A program made the translations under genes and the position numbers. Source: Paenibacillus rubinfantis (GTDB taxonomy: Bacteria > Bacillota > Bacilli > Paenibacillales > Paenibacillaceae). From it: 64,000 nucleotides of DNA. Within the stretch, counting starts at the first letter, position 1; every line of letters starts with the position of its first letter. This document shows positions 54,712-63,352 of this stretch, piece after piece. The stretch spans positions 18,964 through 82,963 of the forward strand of contig NZ_LN909048.1 in NCBI RefSeq assembly GCF_001486505.1, read 5' to 3'. Below the pieces are notes generated by a model that saw only the letters and a program-made list of their open reading frames with translations, ran no database searches and was not told the origin of the DNA.

Positions 54712-55485
54712 TCAAATCCTCGAGATACCAAATCGTTCCAATGCATTTCGAGTGGTTATTTCCGCGATTTCCTCAAAAGTAACCCCTTTTAGCTCGGCCG
54801 CCATTTCCGCCACCAATCGGACATGAGCGGACTCATTTCTTTTCCCACGATATGGATGTGGCGTTAAATATGGGGAATCTGTTTCGATCAGCAAACGGTC
54901 CATCGGCGTCTTCGTCAACACTTCTTTAGGCTGTTTTGCATTTTTAAACGTAATCGGTCCGCCAAACGACAAATGAAATCCCAAATCCAGACACATTTTG
55001 GCAATTTCCCAACTACCGGAGAAGGAGTGCATCACGCCGCCAACTTCATTGGCTTTCTCCTCGCGAAGAATACGCACCACGTCCTCGTGAGCATCGCGAT
55101 TATGGATCGAAATGGGCATCCCTAAACTGCGGGCTAGTCCAATTTGATTGCGAAACACCTTATGCTGGACATCTTTGGGGGAAGTATCCCAATAATAATC
55201 GAGGCCGATTTCTCCAATTGCTACAACCTTCTCGTGCTTACATAATTCAGCGATCCAATCCAAATCGCCTTCTTGCATCGTAATCGCATCTTGCGGATGC
55301 CAGCCAACGGCTGCGTAAATGAAGTCATACGTCTCCGCCAACTTCATCGTTGAAGGGATCGTCTCCCGGTTAAAACCGATATTAATCATCCGCGTAACCC
55401 CTTGTTCCACGGCGCGCGCAATCACTTCCTCGCGATCCTCGTCAAATTGGGGAGCGTCCAAATGCGTATGCGTATCAAATAACAT
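54712..55485 (-). CDS. tatD: TatD-family metal-dependent DNase
   Basis: A 257-residue hydrolase with TIM-barrel metal ligands FDTHTHLD (residues 3-10), GEIGLDYYW, ISIHNRDA, MHSFSG and ETDSPYL. It is YabD in B. subtilis. It starts 17 bases after the HD-domain gene. The metS gene that precedes yabD in B. subtilis is absent here. Confidence 0.95.
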   Translation of the reverse strand: MLFDTHTHLDAPQFDEDREEVIARAVEQGVTRMINIGFNRETIPSTMKLAETYDFIYAAVGWHPQDAITMQEGDLDWIAELCKHEKVVAIGEIGLDYYWDTSPKDVQHKVFRNQIGLARSLGMPISIHNRDAHEDVVRILREEKANEVGGVMHSFSGSWEIAKMCLDLGFHLSFGGPITFKNAKQPKEVLTKTPMDRLLIETDSPYLTPHPYRGKRNESAHVRLVAEMAAELKGVTFEEIAEITTRNALERFGISRI

Positions 55486-55502
55486 AACGAGTCGTCATCC
55501 TC

Positions 55503-56792
55503 CTAATTCCGTTGCTCGAAAATGCGGGCTACCACCTGGGGCAGCCGGTCCATTACAGCACACAATTTATTGTCCGGATAGTACAAATGCGTTTTTCCCC
55601 GATGTAAGCCGCTGATGGAGCGCACGATATCCGAAACCTCGGAAATTTCCCGCACTCGTTCCTGGCGGTCCAGCAGTAAAATTTGCTTCTGACGGAACCC
55701 CTCATCCGGACGGAACACATCATAAGGCAGATCCGTCGGAAAATCAATTTCCATGTCGTATTCCGGGTGGAGTCCGACCTGGGTGAAGGCCTCCCGAATC
55801 TCCTCCAGCATTTCCAGCTCCGGTGTATCCAATTCTACATATTTATACAATTTGCGATCCAAAAACCGGGAGCATAAGTCGCTGAGCAGCTCATCCTTTT
55901 CCTTCGTCCATTGCATAAATGCGGTCTGCATCAACGCCTCATCCAGCTGCAGATAATCGGCCACGCCGATGTTTCCCTGAAAAAGATCCGGAAGCGGGTG
56001 CGGCAGAAAGCCGAAAATATGTCCATTCCGGTACAATTCCTTGGCCCGCCGTAAAATTTGCCGGAGAATGATTTCCGAGCTGCGTGTCACCGGATGAAAA
56101 TACACCTGCCAATACATCTGATACCGTGACATCAAATAGTCTTCCACGGCATGCATCCCTGATTCCTTAACCACAACCCGCCCTTGATAAGGACGAAGCA
56201 TCCGCAGGATCCGGTCCATATCAATCGTCCCGTAGTTCACGCCGGTAAAATAGGCATCCCGCAGCAAATAATCCATTCGATCGGCATCCAGCGGACTGGA
56301 GACCAAATTCACCACGATCGGATTCTCGTAATCTTTGCGTATGACCGCGGCCACTTTATCTGGAAAATCCTCGGATACCTCGCGCATGACGGCGCCAACC
56401 TCGGTGTCGCCCAACAGGATTTTGCAGGTCCAATCCTCATGATGCATTTGAAACGCTTCTTCTATAGAATGGGAAAACGGGCCGTGCCCCAGATCATGCA
56501 GCAACGCGGCACACAACGCCACCAATTTATCCCCGCGGGGCCAATCCGCATACCCGCTTCGTTCAAACTGCGAAATAATTCGGCGCGTAATCTCATAAAC
56601 ACCCAGCGAATGTGAGAATCGGCTGTGCTCAGCTCCATGAAACGTCAAATAAGACGTGCCAAGCTGACGGATCCGGCGCAGGCGCTGAAACTCCGGCGTA
56701 TTAATGAGGGACCAGATCACTTCGTCCTGTACATGAATATAATTATGTACGGGGTCTTTGAACACTTTTTCTTCGCGAAGCCGACGATGCAT
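55503..56792 (-). CDS. HD-domain phosphohydrolase, YwfO-like
   Basis: A 429-residue dNTPase-related protein. HD motif residues lie in GAEHSRFSHSLGVYE (His) and ALLHDLGHGPFSHSIE (His-Asp), with a later aspartate in LDADRMDYLLRDAYFTG. It begins EKVFKDPVHNYIHVQD, as in YwfO-type proteins. The exact nucleotide substrate is unknown. It is convergent with nothing and divergent from abrB. Confidence 0.88.
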   Translation of the reverse strand: MHRRLREEKVFKDPVHNYIHVQDEVIWSLINTPEFQRLRRIRQLGTSYLTFHGAEHSRFSHSLGVYEITRRIISQFERSGYADWPRGDKLVALCAALLHDLGHGPFSHSIEEAFQMHHEDWTCKILLGDTEVGAVMREVSEDFPDKVAAVIRKDYENPIVVNLVSSPLDADRMDYLLRDAYFTGVNYGTIDMDRILRMLRPYQGRVVVKESGMHAVEDYLMSRYQMYWQVYFHPVTRSSEIILRQILRRAKELYRNGHIFGFLPHPLPDLFQGNIGVADYLQLDEALMQTAFMQWTKEKDELLSDLCSRFLDRKLYKYVELDTPELEMLEEIREAFTQVGLHPEYDMEIDFPTDLPYDVFRPDEGFRQKQILLLDRQERVREISEVSDIVRSISGLHRGKTHLYYPDNKLCAVMDRLPQVVARIFEQRN

Positions 56793-56859
56793 AAATCAAC
56801 ACTCCTTTTCCGTTAATTTCCTTAATAAAAGATGAATTCTGACTGAAGAGGTCGGGGTA

Positions 56860-57064
56860 TGTCGAATGTTGTCGATTACTGTCAAATTAACGTTTTCCAA
56901 AATGTCGAATCGTAAAATATGATCAACTTGCTAGTGTTAGTAACGGTTTGCAGTGTTATGTATCCCGATATTTTAGAAATAATATTGAACTATACCATAA
57001 ATAGGTTGACTAATCTGGCAATGGTTGGTATTATAAAAATCATAAAAGATAGAATCATGTCGAA
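56860..57064 (+). promoter_or_regulatory. abrB promoter with Spo0A boxes
   Basis: TTGACT (57006-57011), 17 bases, TATTAT (57029-57034) form a sigma-A promoter. A perfect Spo0A box TGTCGAA lies at 57058-57064, about 18 bases past the expected start site. Upstream are two more perfect boxes (56860-56866, 56903-56909) and two near matches (TGTCGAT 56870, TGTCAAA 56880). B. subtilis abrB is repressed by Spo0A~P through boxes downstream of its start sites. This accounts for the 314-base gap before abrB. Confidence 0.85.
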
Positions 57065-57109
57065 TAATGACAATTCCAATTTATAGCGAGAGGGGCAATC
57101 ATCAATATG

Positions 57110-57361
57110 ATGAAATCCACAGGTATCGTAAGAAAAGTCGACGAGTTGGGCCGTGTTGTAATTCCGATCGAATTGCGCCGCACTTTGGGGATCGGAGAAA
57201 AGGACGCGCTCGAAATTTATGTAGACGGTGAACGGATCATGCTGAAAAAATATGAGCCGGCTTGCATCTTCTGCGGGAATGCCGAGAACGTGACTTACTT
57301 CAAAGGCAAAATTGTTTGTCACGAATGCATTACCGAGCTTCCTACCCCTGTGACAAATTAA
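57110..57361 (+). CDS. abrB: Transition-state regulator AbrB
   Basis: An 83-residue regulator. The AbrB DNA-binding fold (MKSTGIVRKVDELGRVVIPIELRRTLGIGEKDALEIYVDGERIMLKKY) covers residues 1-48. A short C-terminal module with two CxxC pairs (CIFC and CHEC, about residues 52-75) looks like a metal-binding knuckle, unlike B. subtilis AbrB. It is one of the few plus-strand genes in the conserved block. AGAGGGG precedes two adjacent ATG codons; the second matches the family. Confidence 0.92.
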   Translation: MKSTGIVRKVDELGRVVIPIELRRTLGIGEKDALEIYVDGERIMLKKYEPACIFCGNAENVTYFKGKIVCHECITELPTPVTN

Positions 57362-57422
57362 GAATTATAGTATATAATAGATTTACTGAAACTGTTAATT
57401 CTAACCTTTTTCATATCTCCTT

Positions 57423-57469
57423 GGCGCCTTCCTAGGCTTGAACCCGGCCTAGTGAAGGCCCCTTTTTTT
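57423..57469 (+). terminator. Terminator of abrB
   Basis: GGCGCCTTCCTAGGC / GCCTAGTGAAGGC with a short loop, followed by CCCTTTTTTTC, between the convergent abrB and rsmI genes. Confidence 0.9.
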
Positions 57470-57514
57470 CGGTACTTTGGTTATTATTGTATAATTTCGG
57501 AGAGGAATGGGGAT

Positions 57515-58414
57515 CTAGATCAATTGATTATAGATCTCCCGTTTCGCAACCCCCCGGTCTGCTGCCGCTTTTTTCATCGCTTCCTTCCGCGTCAGCCCTT
57601 CTTTTGTTTCATAATGCTGAACATGCTCCTCTACCGTCATTTGCTGCCACCAAGCGTCACGTTTCTCCTTCACTTGATCCGGGTGTGCGCCCTCTACAAC
57701 AAGGCAATATTCGCCAAGGGGCGGATGCTCCTGCAGCCAGGCCAGGCAATCCTGAATCGTCCCCCGTGCCATTTCTTCGTACCGCTTCGTCAGTTCCCTC
57801 GCCAGCACGATCCGCCGATTTCCCCAAACCTCAAGCAGCGATTCCACCGTTTTGGTCAGCCGATGCGGGGATTCGTACATCAGCATCGTACCTTCCTGAT
57901 CCTCCAACGACTTCAGTAACTTCTCCCGCTCCTTGTGATCCCTTGGCAAAAATCCAAGAAACGTAAACCGCTCCGTCGGCAGTCCTGAAACGATAAGCGC
58001 CGATAAGGCGGCATTAGCTCCCGGTACCGGAACGACCGAAATGCCCGCTTCCAGCGCCAGCTTCACAAGGTCGCTCCCGGGATCGGAAATGGCCGGCAGA
58101 CCGGCATCGCTGACAAGCGCTAAATTTTTTCCTTCTATTATAAAGCGTATCAGTTCCGGCCCACTGGCGGTCTTATTATGTTCATGATAGCTAAGCAATT
58201 TGCCCGGAGAGATGTCAAAATGCGTTAACAGCTTTCGGGTCTGCCGCGTATCCTCCGCCGCAATGATGTCCACCTCTTGGAGGGTCCGAACGGCCCGGTA
58301 AGTCATATCCTCCAGATTGCCGATCGGCGTACCCACCAGAAACAATGTTCCATAGCCCGCTTGGGTTGCAACCCCTGATGGGGATTCAAAGCTCTTTTGT
58401 ACTTGAACGTTCAT
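57515..58414 (-). CDS. rsmI: 16S rRNA 2'-O-ribose C1402 methyltransferase
   Basis: A tetrapyrrole-methylase-fold enzyme of 299 residues. It begins with GTLFLVGTPIGNLEDMTYRA; further motifs are AAEDTRQTRKLL, SDAGLPAISDPGSDLV and PVPGANAALSALIVSGL. It is YabC/YraL-like in B. subtilis nomenclature. Its ATG overlaps the trmN6 stop by four bases. Confidence 0.96.
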   Translation of the reverse strand: MNVQVQKSFESPSGVATQAGYGTLFLVGTPIGNLEDMTYRAVRTLQEVDIIAAEDTRQTRKLLTHFDISPGKLLSYHEHNKTASGPELIRFIIEGKNLALVSDAGLPAISDPGSDLVKLALEAGISVVPVPGANAALSALIVSGLPTERFTFLGFLPRDHKEREKLLKSLEDQEGTMLMYESPHRLTKTVESLLEVWGNRRIVLARELTKRYEEMARGTIQDCLAWLQEHPPLGEYCLVVEGAHPDQVKEKRDAWWQQMTVEEHVQHYETKEGLTRKEAMKKAAADRGVAKREIYNQLI

Positions 58415-59166
58415 GCTCTACCCTCTTTTGGCCCGTAATAGATATTCAGGATTTCTTCGCAGTATTCCCCGTTTTCATTATAAACGATCAACGGCGGCAG
58501 CACCCGCATGTCCGGCTTCCCGTCCCGCAGTGCTTCAATCAACACCATATTCGCTTCCGCTCCCGCCCGTGGATGCACAAACCGGATGACCTTCGGCTCC
58601 ATGCGATACTGACGCAGCACCGTTACGATTTCACCAAGGCGTTGCGGTTTATGAACCATCGAGATCTTGCCGCCGGGCCGTACCAGTCGCATCGCAGCTG
58701 CCGCCACATCTTCCAAGCTGCAGTGGATCTCATGCCGGGCGATCGCCTGATGGGTATTCAGCTTCATCTCCCCTGTCGTCACCGGCATGTACGGCGGATT
58801 TACCGTGATGGCATCATAAACTCCGTGGCCCGTTACCTTCACCATCTCCCGTAAGTCGCCTTCGCGGATCTGGATGCGGTGAGACAGCCCGTTCATTTCG
58901 ACGCTGCGACGAGCCATATCGGCTAGCCGCGGCTGGATCTCGATCCCTTCGATCTCCGCCTCCGTCCGCGTTGAGAGGAGTAACGGAATCACCCCGTTGC
59001 CGGTACATAAATCCAGGATTTTTCCATACTTCGGCACCGGGGCAAACCGGGCTAACAATACGGCATCCATGGAGAAGCTAAACACTTCATCGCTTTGAAT
59101 GATATGCAAATCATGCGTTAGCAGGTCGTCCACGCGTTCCTGCTCATAAATCGGTATTTGGTTCAT
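58411..59166 (-). CDS. yabB: tRNA1(Val) adenine-37 N6-methyltransferase, YabB/TrmN6
   Basis: A Rossmann-fold methyltransferase of 251 residues with SAM-binding ILDLCTGNGVIPLLLSTR and catalytic NPPYMP near residue 125. The ATG at 59166 follows GGATGGAG by nine bases; an in-frame ATG lies five codons earlier inside that site. It is the YabB of B. subtilis. The GIY-YIG gene yazA, which sits between yabB and yabC in B. subtilis, is absent. Confidence 0.93.
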   Translation of the reverse strand: MNQIPIYEQERVDDLLTHDLHIIQSDEVFSFSMDAVLLARFAPVPKYGKILDLCTGNGVIPLLLSTRTEAEIEGIEIQPRLADMARRSVEMNGLSHRIQIREGDLREMVKVTGHGVYDAITVNPPYMPVTTGEMKLNTHQAIARHEIHCSLEDVAAAAMRLVRPGGKISMVHKPQRLGEIVTVLRQYRMEPKVIRFVHPRAGAEANMVLIEALRDGKPDMRVLPPLIVYNENGEYCEEILNIYYGPKEGRA

Positions 59167-59200
59167 GAATCTGAACTCCATCCTTTTTCAGCCCAAATTT

Positions 59201-59230
59201 AAAAAAAACCGCAGGGACGCCCCCACGGTT
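59201..59230 (-). terminator. Terminator of yabA
   Basis: Minus-strand stem AACCGTGGGGGCG / CCCTGCGGTT, followed by TTTTTTAAATTT, directly after the yabA stop. Confidence 0.85.
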
Positions 59231-59232
59231 CA

Positions 59233-59604
59233 TTATTTATTCAGAAACGACAAGCAGAACAGGCAGTCGCCTTCGGTGCGCAGATGCCCGTAATAAACAT
59301 TGCAAATATGAAAGCCCTCATGGTAAAGACGCGCCAAATTGTCGTAACCTTCGCCCACGACATCCATCGCCTCTTTGCCGGCCAGAACCGGATCGTCGGT
59401 TCTTTCCGCCACAGGTAAGGGCAGCGGCCCCTCCGCGCTTTCTCGCTTTAAAATTTTGCGCAGCTGTTCATTTTCGAGGCGAAGCCGCTGGTTCTCTTCC
59501 ACCAGCTTCTTGACCTCCAGCTTGAGGCTGCTTAAATCGCCGTGTACTTTTCCCATTTGCGTTTCCAGCGCCTGCATACTTGTGAAAATGTCCTTGTTCT
59601 CCAA
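59233..59604 (-). CDS. yabA: Replication initiation control protein YabA
   Basis: A 123-residue negative regulator of DnaA that bridges DnaA and DnaN. The N-terminal leucine-rich coiled coil (about residues 5-55) mediates tetramer formation. The C-terminal zinc module reads HICNVYYGH...CLFCLSF (C-x-H/C-x-x-C type). Length and position between ricT and yabB match B. subtilis. Confidence 0.95.
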   Translation of the reverse strand: MENKDIFTSMQALETQMGKVHGDLSSLKLEVKKLVEENQRLRLENEQLRKILKRESAEGPLPLPVAERTDDPVLAGKEAMDVVGEGYDNLARLYHEGFHICNVYYGHLRTEGDCLFCLSFLNK

Positions 59605-59652
59605 GTTCCCACCCCAGAGTCATCTCTAGAATCTATCTTGAAAAAGATCTCC

Positions 59653-60453
59653 CTATTTCAGGACAACATCGTCCAGCGGAAGCTCCTTCACTTTCCCGAT
59701 TTCAAACAGCTGTACGTGCACGGTACGGGAGCCGACGTTAAGTCCAACGACCTTACCGTCCCCCAGCGAAGTGACCACAACTTTGCCTACGGATGGAAGC
59801 TCTTCTTTGGTGCTTTCGTAGTTATCATGCTCAAACTTCAAGCAGCACATCAAACGACCGCATAATCCGGAGATTTTCGTGGGGTTCAGAGACAAGCTCT
59901 GATCCTTGGCCATCTTGATGGATACCGGCTCAAAATCGCCCAACCAGGACGAACAGCAGAGCACACGTCCACAAGGACCAATTCCCCCAAGCATCTTAGC
60001 TTCGTCGCGCACACCGATCTGTCTCAGTTCAATCCGGGTCCGGAAGATACTGGCCAAATCCTTAACCAACTCGCGAAAATCCACGCGTCCTTCCGCCGTG
60101 AAGTAAAAAATGATTTTATTGCGGTCAAAGGTAAATTCGACGTCGACCAGCTTCATTTTTAAATCGTGATCTTTGATTTTATTTAAACATGTGGCAAAAG
60201 CATTCTTTGCCGCAAACTTGTTCTCTTCGACAACACGGGCGTCGGCTTCGTCGGCGATCCGAATGACCTTCTTCAGCGGAAGGACGACATCGGATTCCCC
60301 AACCTTCTTCTTGCCGACCACCACTTTTCCATATTCGATCCCGCGCGCGGTTTCAACAATCACGCTCTGGTCCTTCTCCACGGGGAGCTCCAGCGGATCG
60401 AAATAATAGATTTTGCCCGCTTTCTTAAAGCGGACGCCCACTACAGTATACAA
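59653..60453 (-). CDS. ricT: PSP1-domain protein RicT (YaaT)
   Basis: A 266-residue subunit of the RicAFT (Y) complex, which carries [4Fe-4S] clusters and directs RNase Y-dependent mRNA maturation. The PSP1 domain is followed by conserved cysteines in CGRVLCCSSW and LCGRLMCCLKFEH, the probable cluster ligands. It lies between holB and yabA as expected. Confidence 0.96.
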   Translation of the reverse strand: MYTVVGVRFKKAGKIYYFDPLELPVEKDQSVIVETARGIEYGKVVVGKKKVGESDVVLPLKKVIRIADEADARVVEENKFAAKNAFATCLNKIKDHDLKMKLVDVEFTFDRNKIIFYFTAEGRVDFRELVKDLASIFRTRIELRQIGVRDEAKMLGGIGPCGRVLCCSSWLGDFEPVSIKMAKDQSLSLNPTKISGLCGRLMCCLKFEHDNYESTKEELPSVGKVVVTSLGDGKVVGLNVGSRTVHVQLFEIGKVKELPLDDVVLK

Positions 60454-60608
60454 AAACTAACCCCCTCGTATAGCTCTAAAAAACTGGTGAACCGCTTTAC
60501 ATCAAAGCGCGCGTTCCAAAGAAACTACTATAACCCTGCTCTTTCAGGGGAGAAAGTTTCATGCGAAAGTACAATTGGTCTGTCTTGTCTGTGCTGCACG
60601 TCCTATCG

Positions 60609-61583
60609 CTATCCATCCACGGCGATCAAAAACTGCTCCACGCAGAGGCTGGCATTCATATGCTGCCGCAACTTCTTCTTGCTCTCCACGGCTAGCGCCA
60701 TGGCGTCAATCCACTGTTCGGCACTGCGGCTGGCGGCATGCTGATTAATAAACTGAAGCTCATCTATGAAAACGATTTGATCATGTTTATGATAGAGCGC
60801 ATGGATCATATCTTTGAACCACAAATGGAAAAGGCTGAACAACATGTCCAAATGATCGGTCAAGCCGGATTTGAACAATGTTTGCTGCGCCGTAATTAAA
60901 GGAGAACCGCCACGGCCTGCGATTTCCTTCCCTAATTGTAACACTACGTTTCTAATTTCTGCAAACCAATTCTGTTGGATTAAATCACGGCATGGACCCA
61001 GTCCTGCCGCGAGGTGAACGGCACTGCGAGCCAAGATTGACGGAAATCCCTCATTCGCCAATATTTGGAGCATCGTCTCCGGATTCACCGGCGAAAAAGG
61101 AACCCACTGCGCCCGCGACTGAATCGTCGGGAGCAAGGCTCGTCCATTATCGGACAGCAGGATCGCTATGGCTGGAGACGGCGGCTCTTCTAGAAATTTC
61201 AGCAAGCTGTTTGCCGCTTGCACCGTCATTTTTTCCGACTCGTCGATAATGTAAGCCTTGGGATTTCCACTCTCTGAGCGATAAGAGAAAATCCGCTGAA
61301 GATCGCGGATTTGTTCGATTTTAATCGTCGCCCCGTCGGGCTTGATCGTAAACAAATCAGGGTGATTGCCGTGAAGCACCTTCCGGCACTCCAGACATTC
61401 CCCACAAGCGTCGTCTCCGCCCCGAGTGCAGAACAACGCCTGGACGAAGGCCATGGCCATTTCCATCTGCCCGCTTCCAGGCGGTCCGCTAAATAGATAG
61501 GCATGGGAGATTTCCCGGCGTCTCAGACTGCTTTGCAGCAGCTGTTTGGCCGTATCCTGCCCAATGATCTCTTGAAATGACAT
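60609..61583 (-). CDS. holB: DNA polymerase III delta' subunit
   Basis: A clamp-loader subunit of 324 residues. The AAA+ part includes LFSGPPGSGQMEMAMAF, where the Walker A lysine is replaced (GSGQME), as is common in delta' proteins that do not bind ATP. A zinc module (CGECLECRKV, with CTRGGDDAC just before) and LLKFLEEPPSPAIAIL are present. Position is conserved. Confidence 0.94.
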   Translation of the reverse strand: MSFQEIIGQDTAKQLLQSSLRRREISHAYLFSGPPGSGQMEMAMAFVQALFCTRGGDDACGECLECRKVLHGNHPDLFTIKPDGATIKIEQIRDLQRIFSYRSESGNPKAYIIDESEKMTVQAANSLLKFLEEPPSPAIAILLSDNGRALLPTIQSRAQWVPFSPVNPETMLQILANEGFPSILARSAVHLAAGLGPCRDLIQQNWFAEIRNVVLQLGKEIAGRGGSPLITAQQTLFKSGLTDHLDMLFSLFHLWFKDMIHALYHKHDQIVFIDELQFINQHAASRSAEQWIDAMALAVESKKKLRQHMNASLCVEQFLIAVDG

Positions 61584-61608
61584 TGCGTTTGACCTCGTCC
61601 TTTCAATG

Positions 61609-62061
61609 CTAGAAACACAAATTAATCAGCATGCCGCGGATTTCACCGATTTTTTGCAGCAGATCGATTTTGCCCTGCTCCGACTCCAGCAGTTCGTCTG
61701 CCATCGCCAGCAACGCAGCATCCACTTCATCCAGGAGCTTGTAGCGTTTGCCGCGGCCGCGGCGGTCCCATCCTTTGGATTCTTTGATGGTGACGCCCCG
61801 CCGAACCGTATCCTCCAGAAATCGCTTGACCATCATCCGGTACGCCTTCAGCTCCCGAACGGTCATGGACCGGGCAAGCCGGTCCCCTTGCATTTGAATT
61901 TCTTTAAATTTCCGGTTCAGCTCTTCTTGGGTCGCCTGCTGACCATGCTGCTGCATCACATCGGAGAAGCTTTTGGATTGCACCGGCTTGGCAGGGCTGT
62001 CAGTCACCCCCAAGCCGCTTTTGAGCGGCCGGTATCCCGGATCAATTTTCAAAGCGTTCAC
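61609..62061 (-). CDS. yaaR: YaaR, DUF327 protein
   Basis: A 150-residue protein, mostly helical and charged (SFSDVMQQHGQQATQEELNRKFKEIQMQGDRLARSMTVRELKAYRMMVKRFLEDTVRR). Function is unknown; it is conserved between yaaQ and holB in Bacillales. Confidence 0.93.
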   Translation of the reverse strand: MNALKIDPGYRPLKSGLGVTDSPAKPVQSKSFSDVMQQHGQQATQEELNRKFKEIQMQGDRLARSMTVRELKAYRMMVKRFLEDTVRRGVTIKESKGWDRRGRGKRYKLLDEVDAALLAMADELLESEQGKIDLLQKIGEIRGMLINLCF

Positions 62062-62096
62062 CGCCTATGGTTGATTAGATAGAATAAATCAGGATT

Positions 62097-62262
62097 AAAA
62101 AGTCGGCTTTTCAGCATCGAGAAGGTTGGATGAAACTAGGGATTGAGTAGCACAGCGTAGGCGAACCTACGTGAGCAACGGAAAGCCCGGCCTACGTTCA
62201 AGATTCGATGTCGAGTTCGCTTCATTGATTCCCTTCGTGATGGGAAGATAATTTTTTTGATT
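62097..62262 (+). repeat. 160-base dispersed element, full copy 2
   Basis: Aligns over its length with 53950-54110 (GAGAAGGTTGGATGAAACTA, GTGAGCAACGGAAAGCCCGG, TTCAAGATTCGATGTCGAGT). Its hairpin at 62156-62171 reads CGTAGG / CCTACG around CGAA. Two base pairs differ from copy 1 with pairing kept. It lies between darA and yaaR, antisense to both. Confidence 0.85.
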
Positions 62263-62269
62263 TCATCTA

Positions 62270-62617
<348 letters not shown>

Positions 62618-62652
62618 TTATAAAAAATGTACCATACTAACCTATTTGACGG

Positions 62653-63303
62653 CTAGGCCAAGAAATCCTTTATTGCCGCGGAAAGATACCCTCGAATCTC
62701 GCCCGCGACCTCCTCTTTACTGCGTGAAGCATCAATCGTTTTGATCCGCTCCGGATACATCTCGGAGAGAATTCGATATCCTTCCCGCACCTTCTGATGA
62801 AATTGCAGACTTTCCATGTCTAGACGGTTCACTTCACGCCCCGCGCCAGCGGCGATCCGAGCCAACCCGGCTTCCGGCTCAATATCGAGGTAAAAGGTGA
62901 GATCCGGAAACCGACCTTTGGTGGCAAAAAGGTTAATCTCCAACACTTCATCGATCCCCAGCCCGCGAGCATACCCCTGATAGGCCAGGCTGCTGTCCAG
63001 AAACCGATCGCAGAGAACGGTGATCCCACGCTCCAGGGAGGGCTCCACCTTCTCCGCCAAATGCTGCCGCCGGGACGCCGCGTACAACAAGGCCTCCGTC
63101 CGCGCATCCATCGCCGTGTGCTGCGGATTCAGAATAATCTCGCGGATCTTCTCGGCAATTTCGATGCCGCCGGGTTCCCGCGTTGAAATAAACGCCACGC
63201 CTTGTTCCTCTAACGCCTGTTCCAATTCGCGCATCACGGTTGTTTTGCCGGAGCCATCCCCCCCTTCGAGCGTAATAAATAATCCTTTGGCTTGATGGTT
63301 CAT
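62653..63303 (-). CDS. tmk: Thymidylate kinase
   Basis: Phosphorylates dTMP to dTDP. P-loop GGDGSGKTT (about residues 13-21), DRFLDSSLAYQGYARGLG, the LID region and REPGG are present. The 216 residues have family-typical length from the ATG at 63303; nine earlier codons in frame are not needed. It lies between yaaO and darA as in B. subtilis. Confidence 0.96.
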   Translation of the reverse strand: MNHQAKGLFITLEGGDGSGKTTVMRELEQALEEQGVAFISTREPGGIEIAEKIREIILNPQHTAMDARTEALLYAASRRQHLAEKVEPSLERGITVLCDRFLDSSLAYQGYARGLGIDEVLEINLFATKGRFPDLTFYLDIEPEAGLARIAAGAGREVNRLDMESLQFHQKVREGYRILSEMYPERIKTIDASRSKEEVAGEIRGYLSAAIKDFLA

Positions 63304-63352
63304 CTGGTTCGTTCCCTGCTTTCTTCTCAAAAAATCATGTACAAGTATATGC

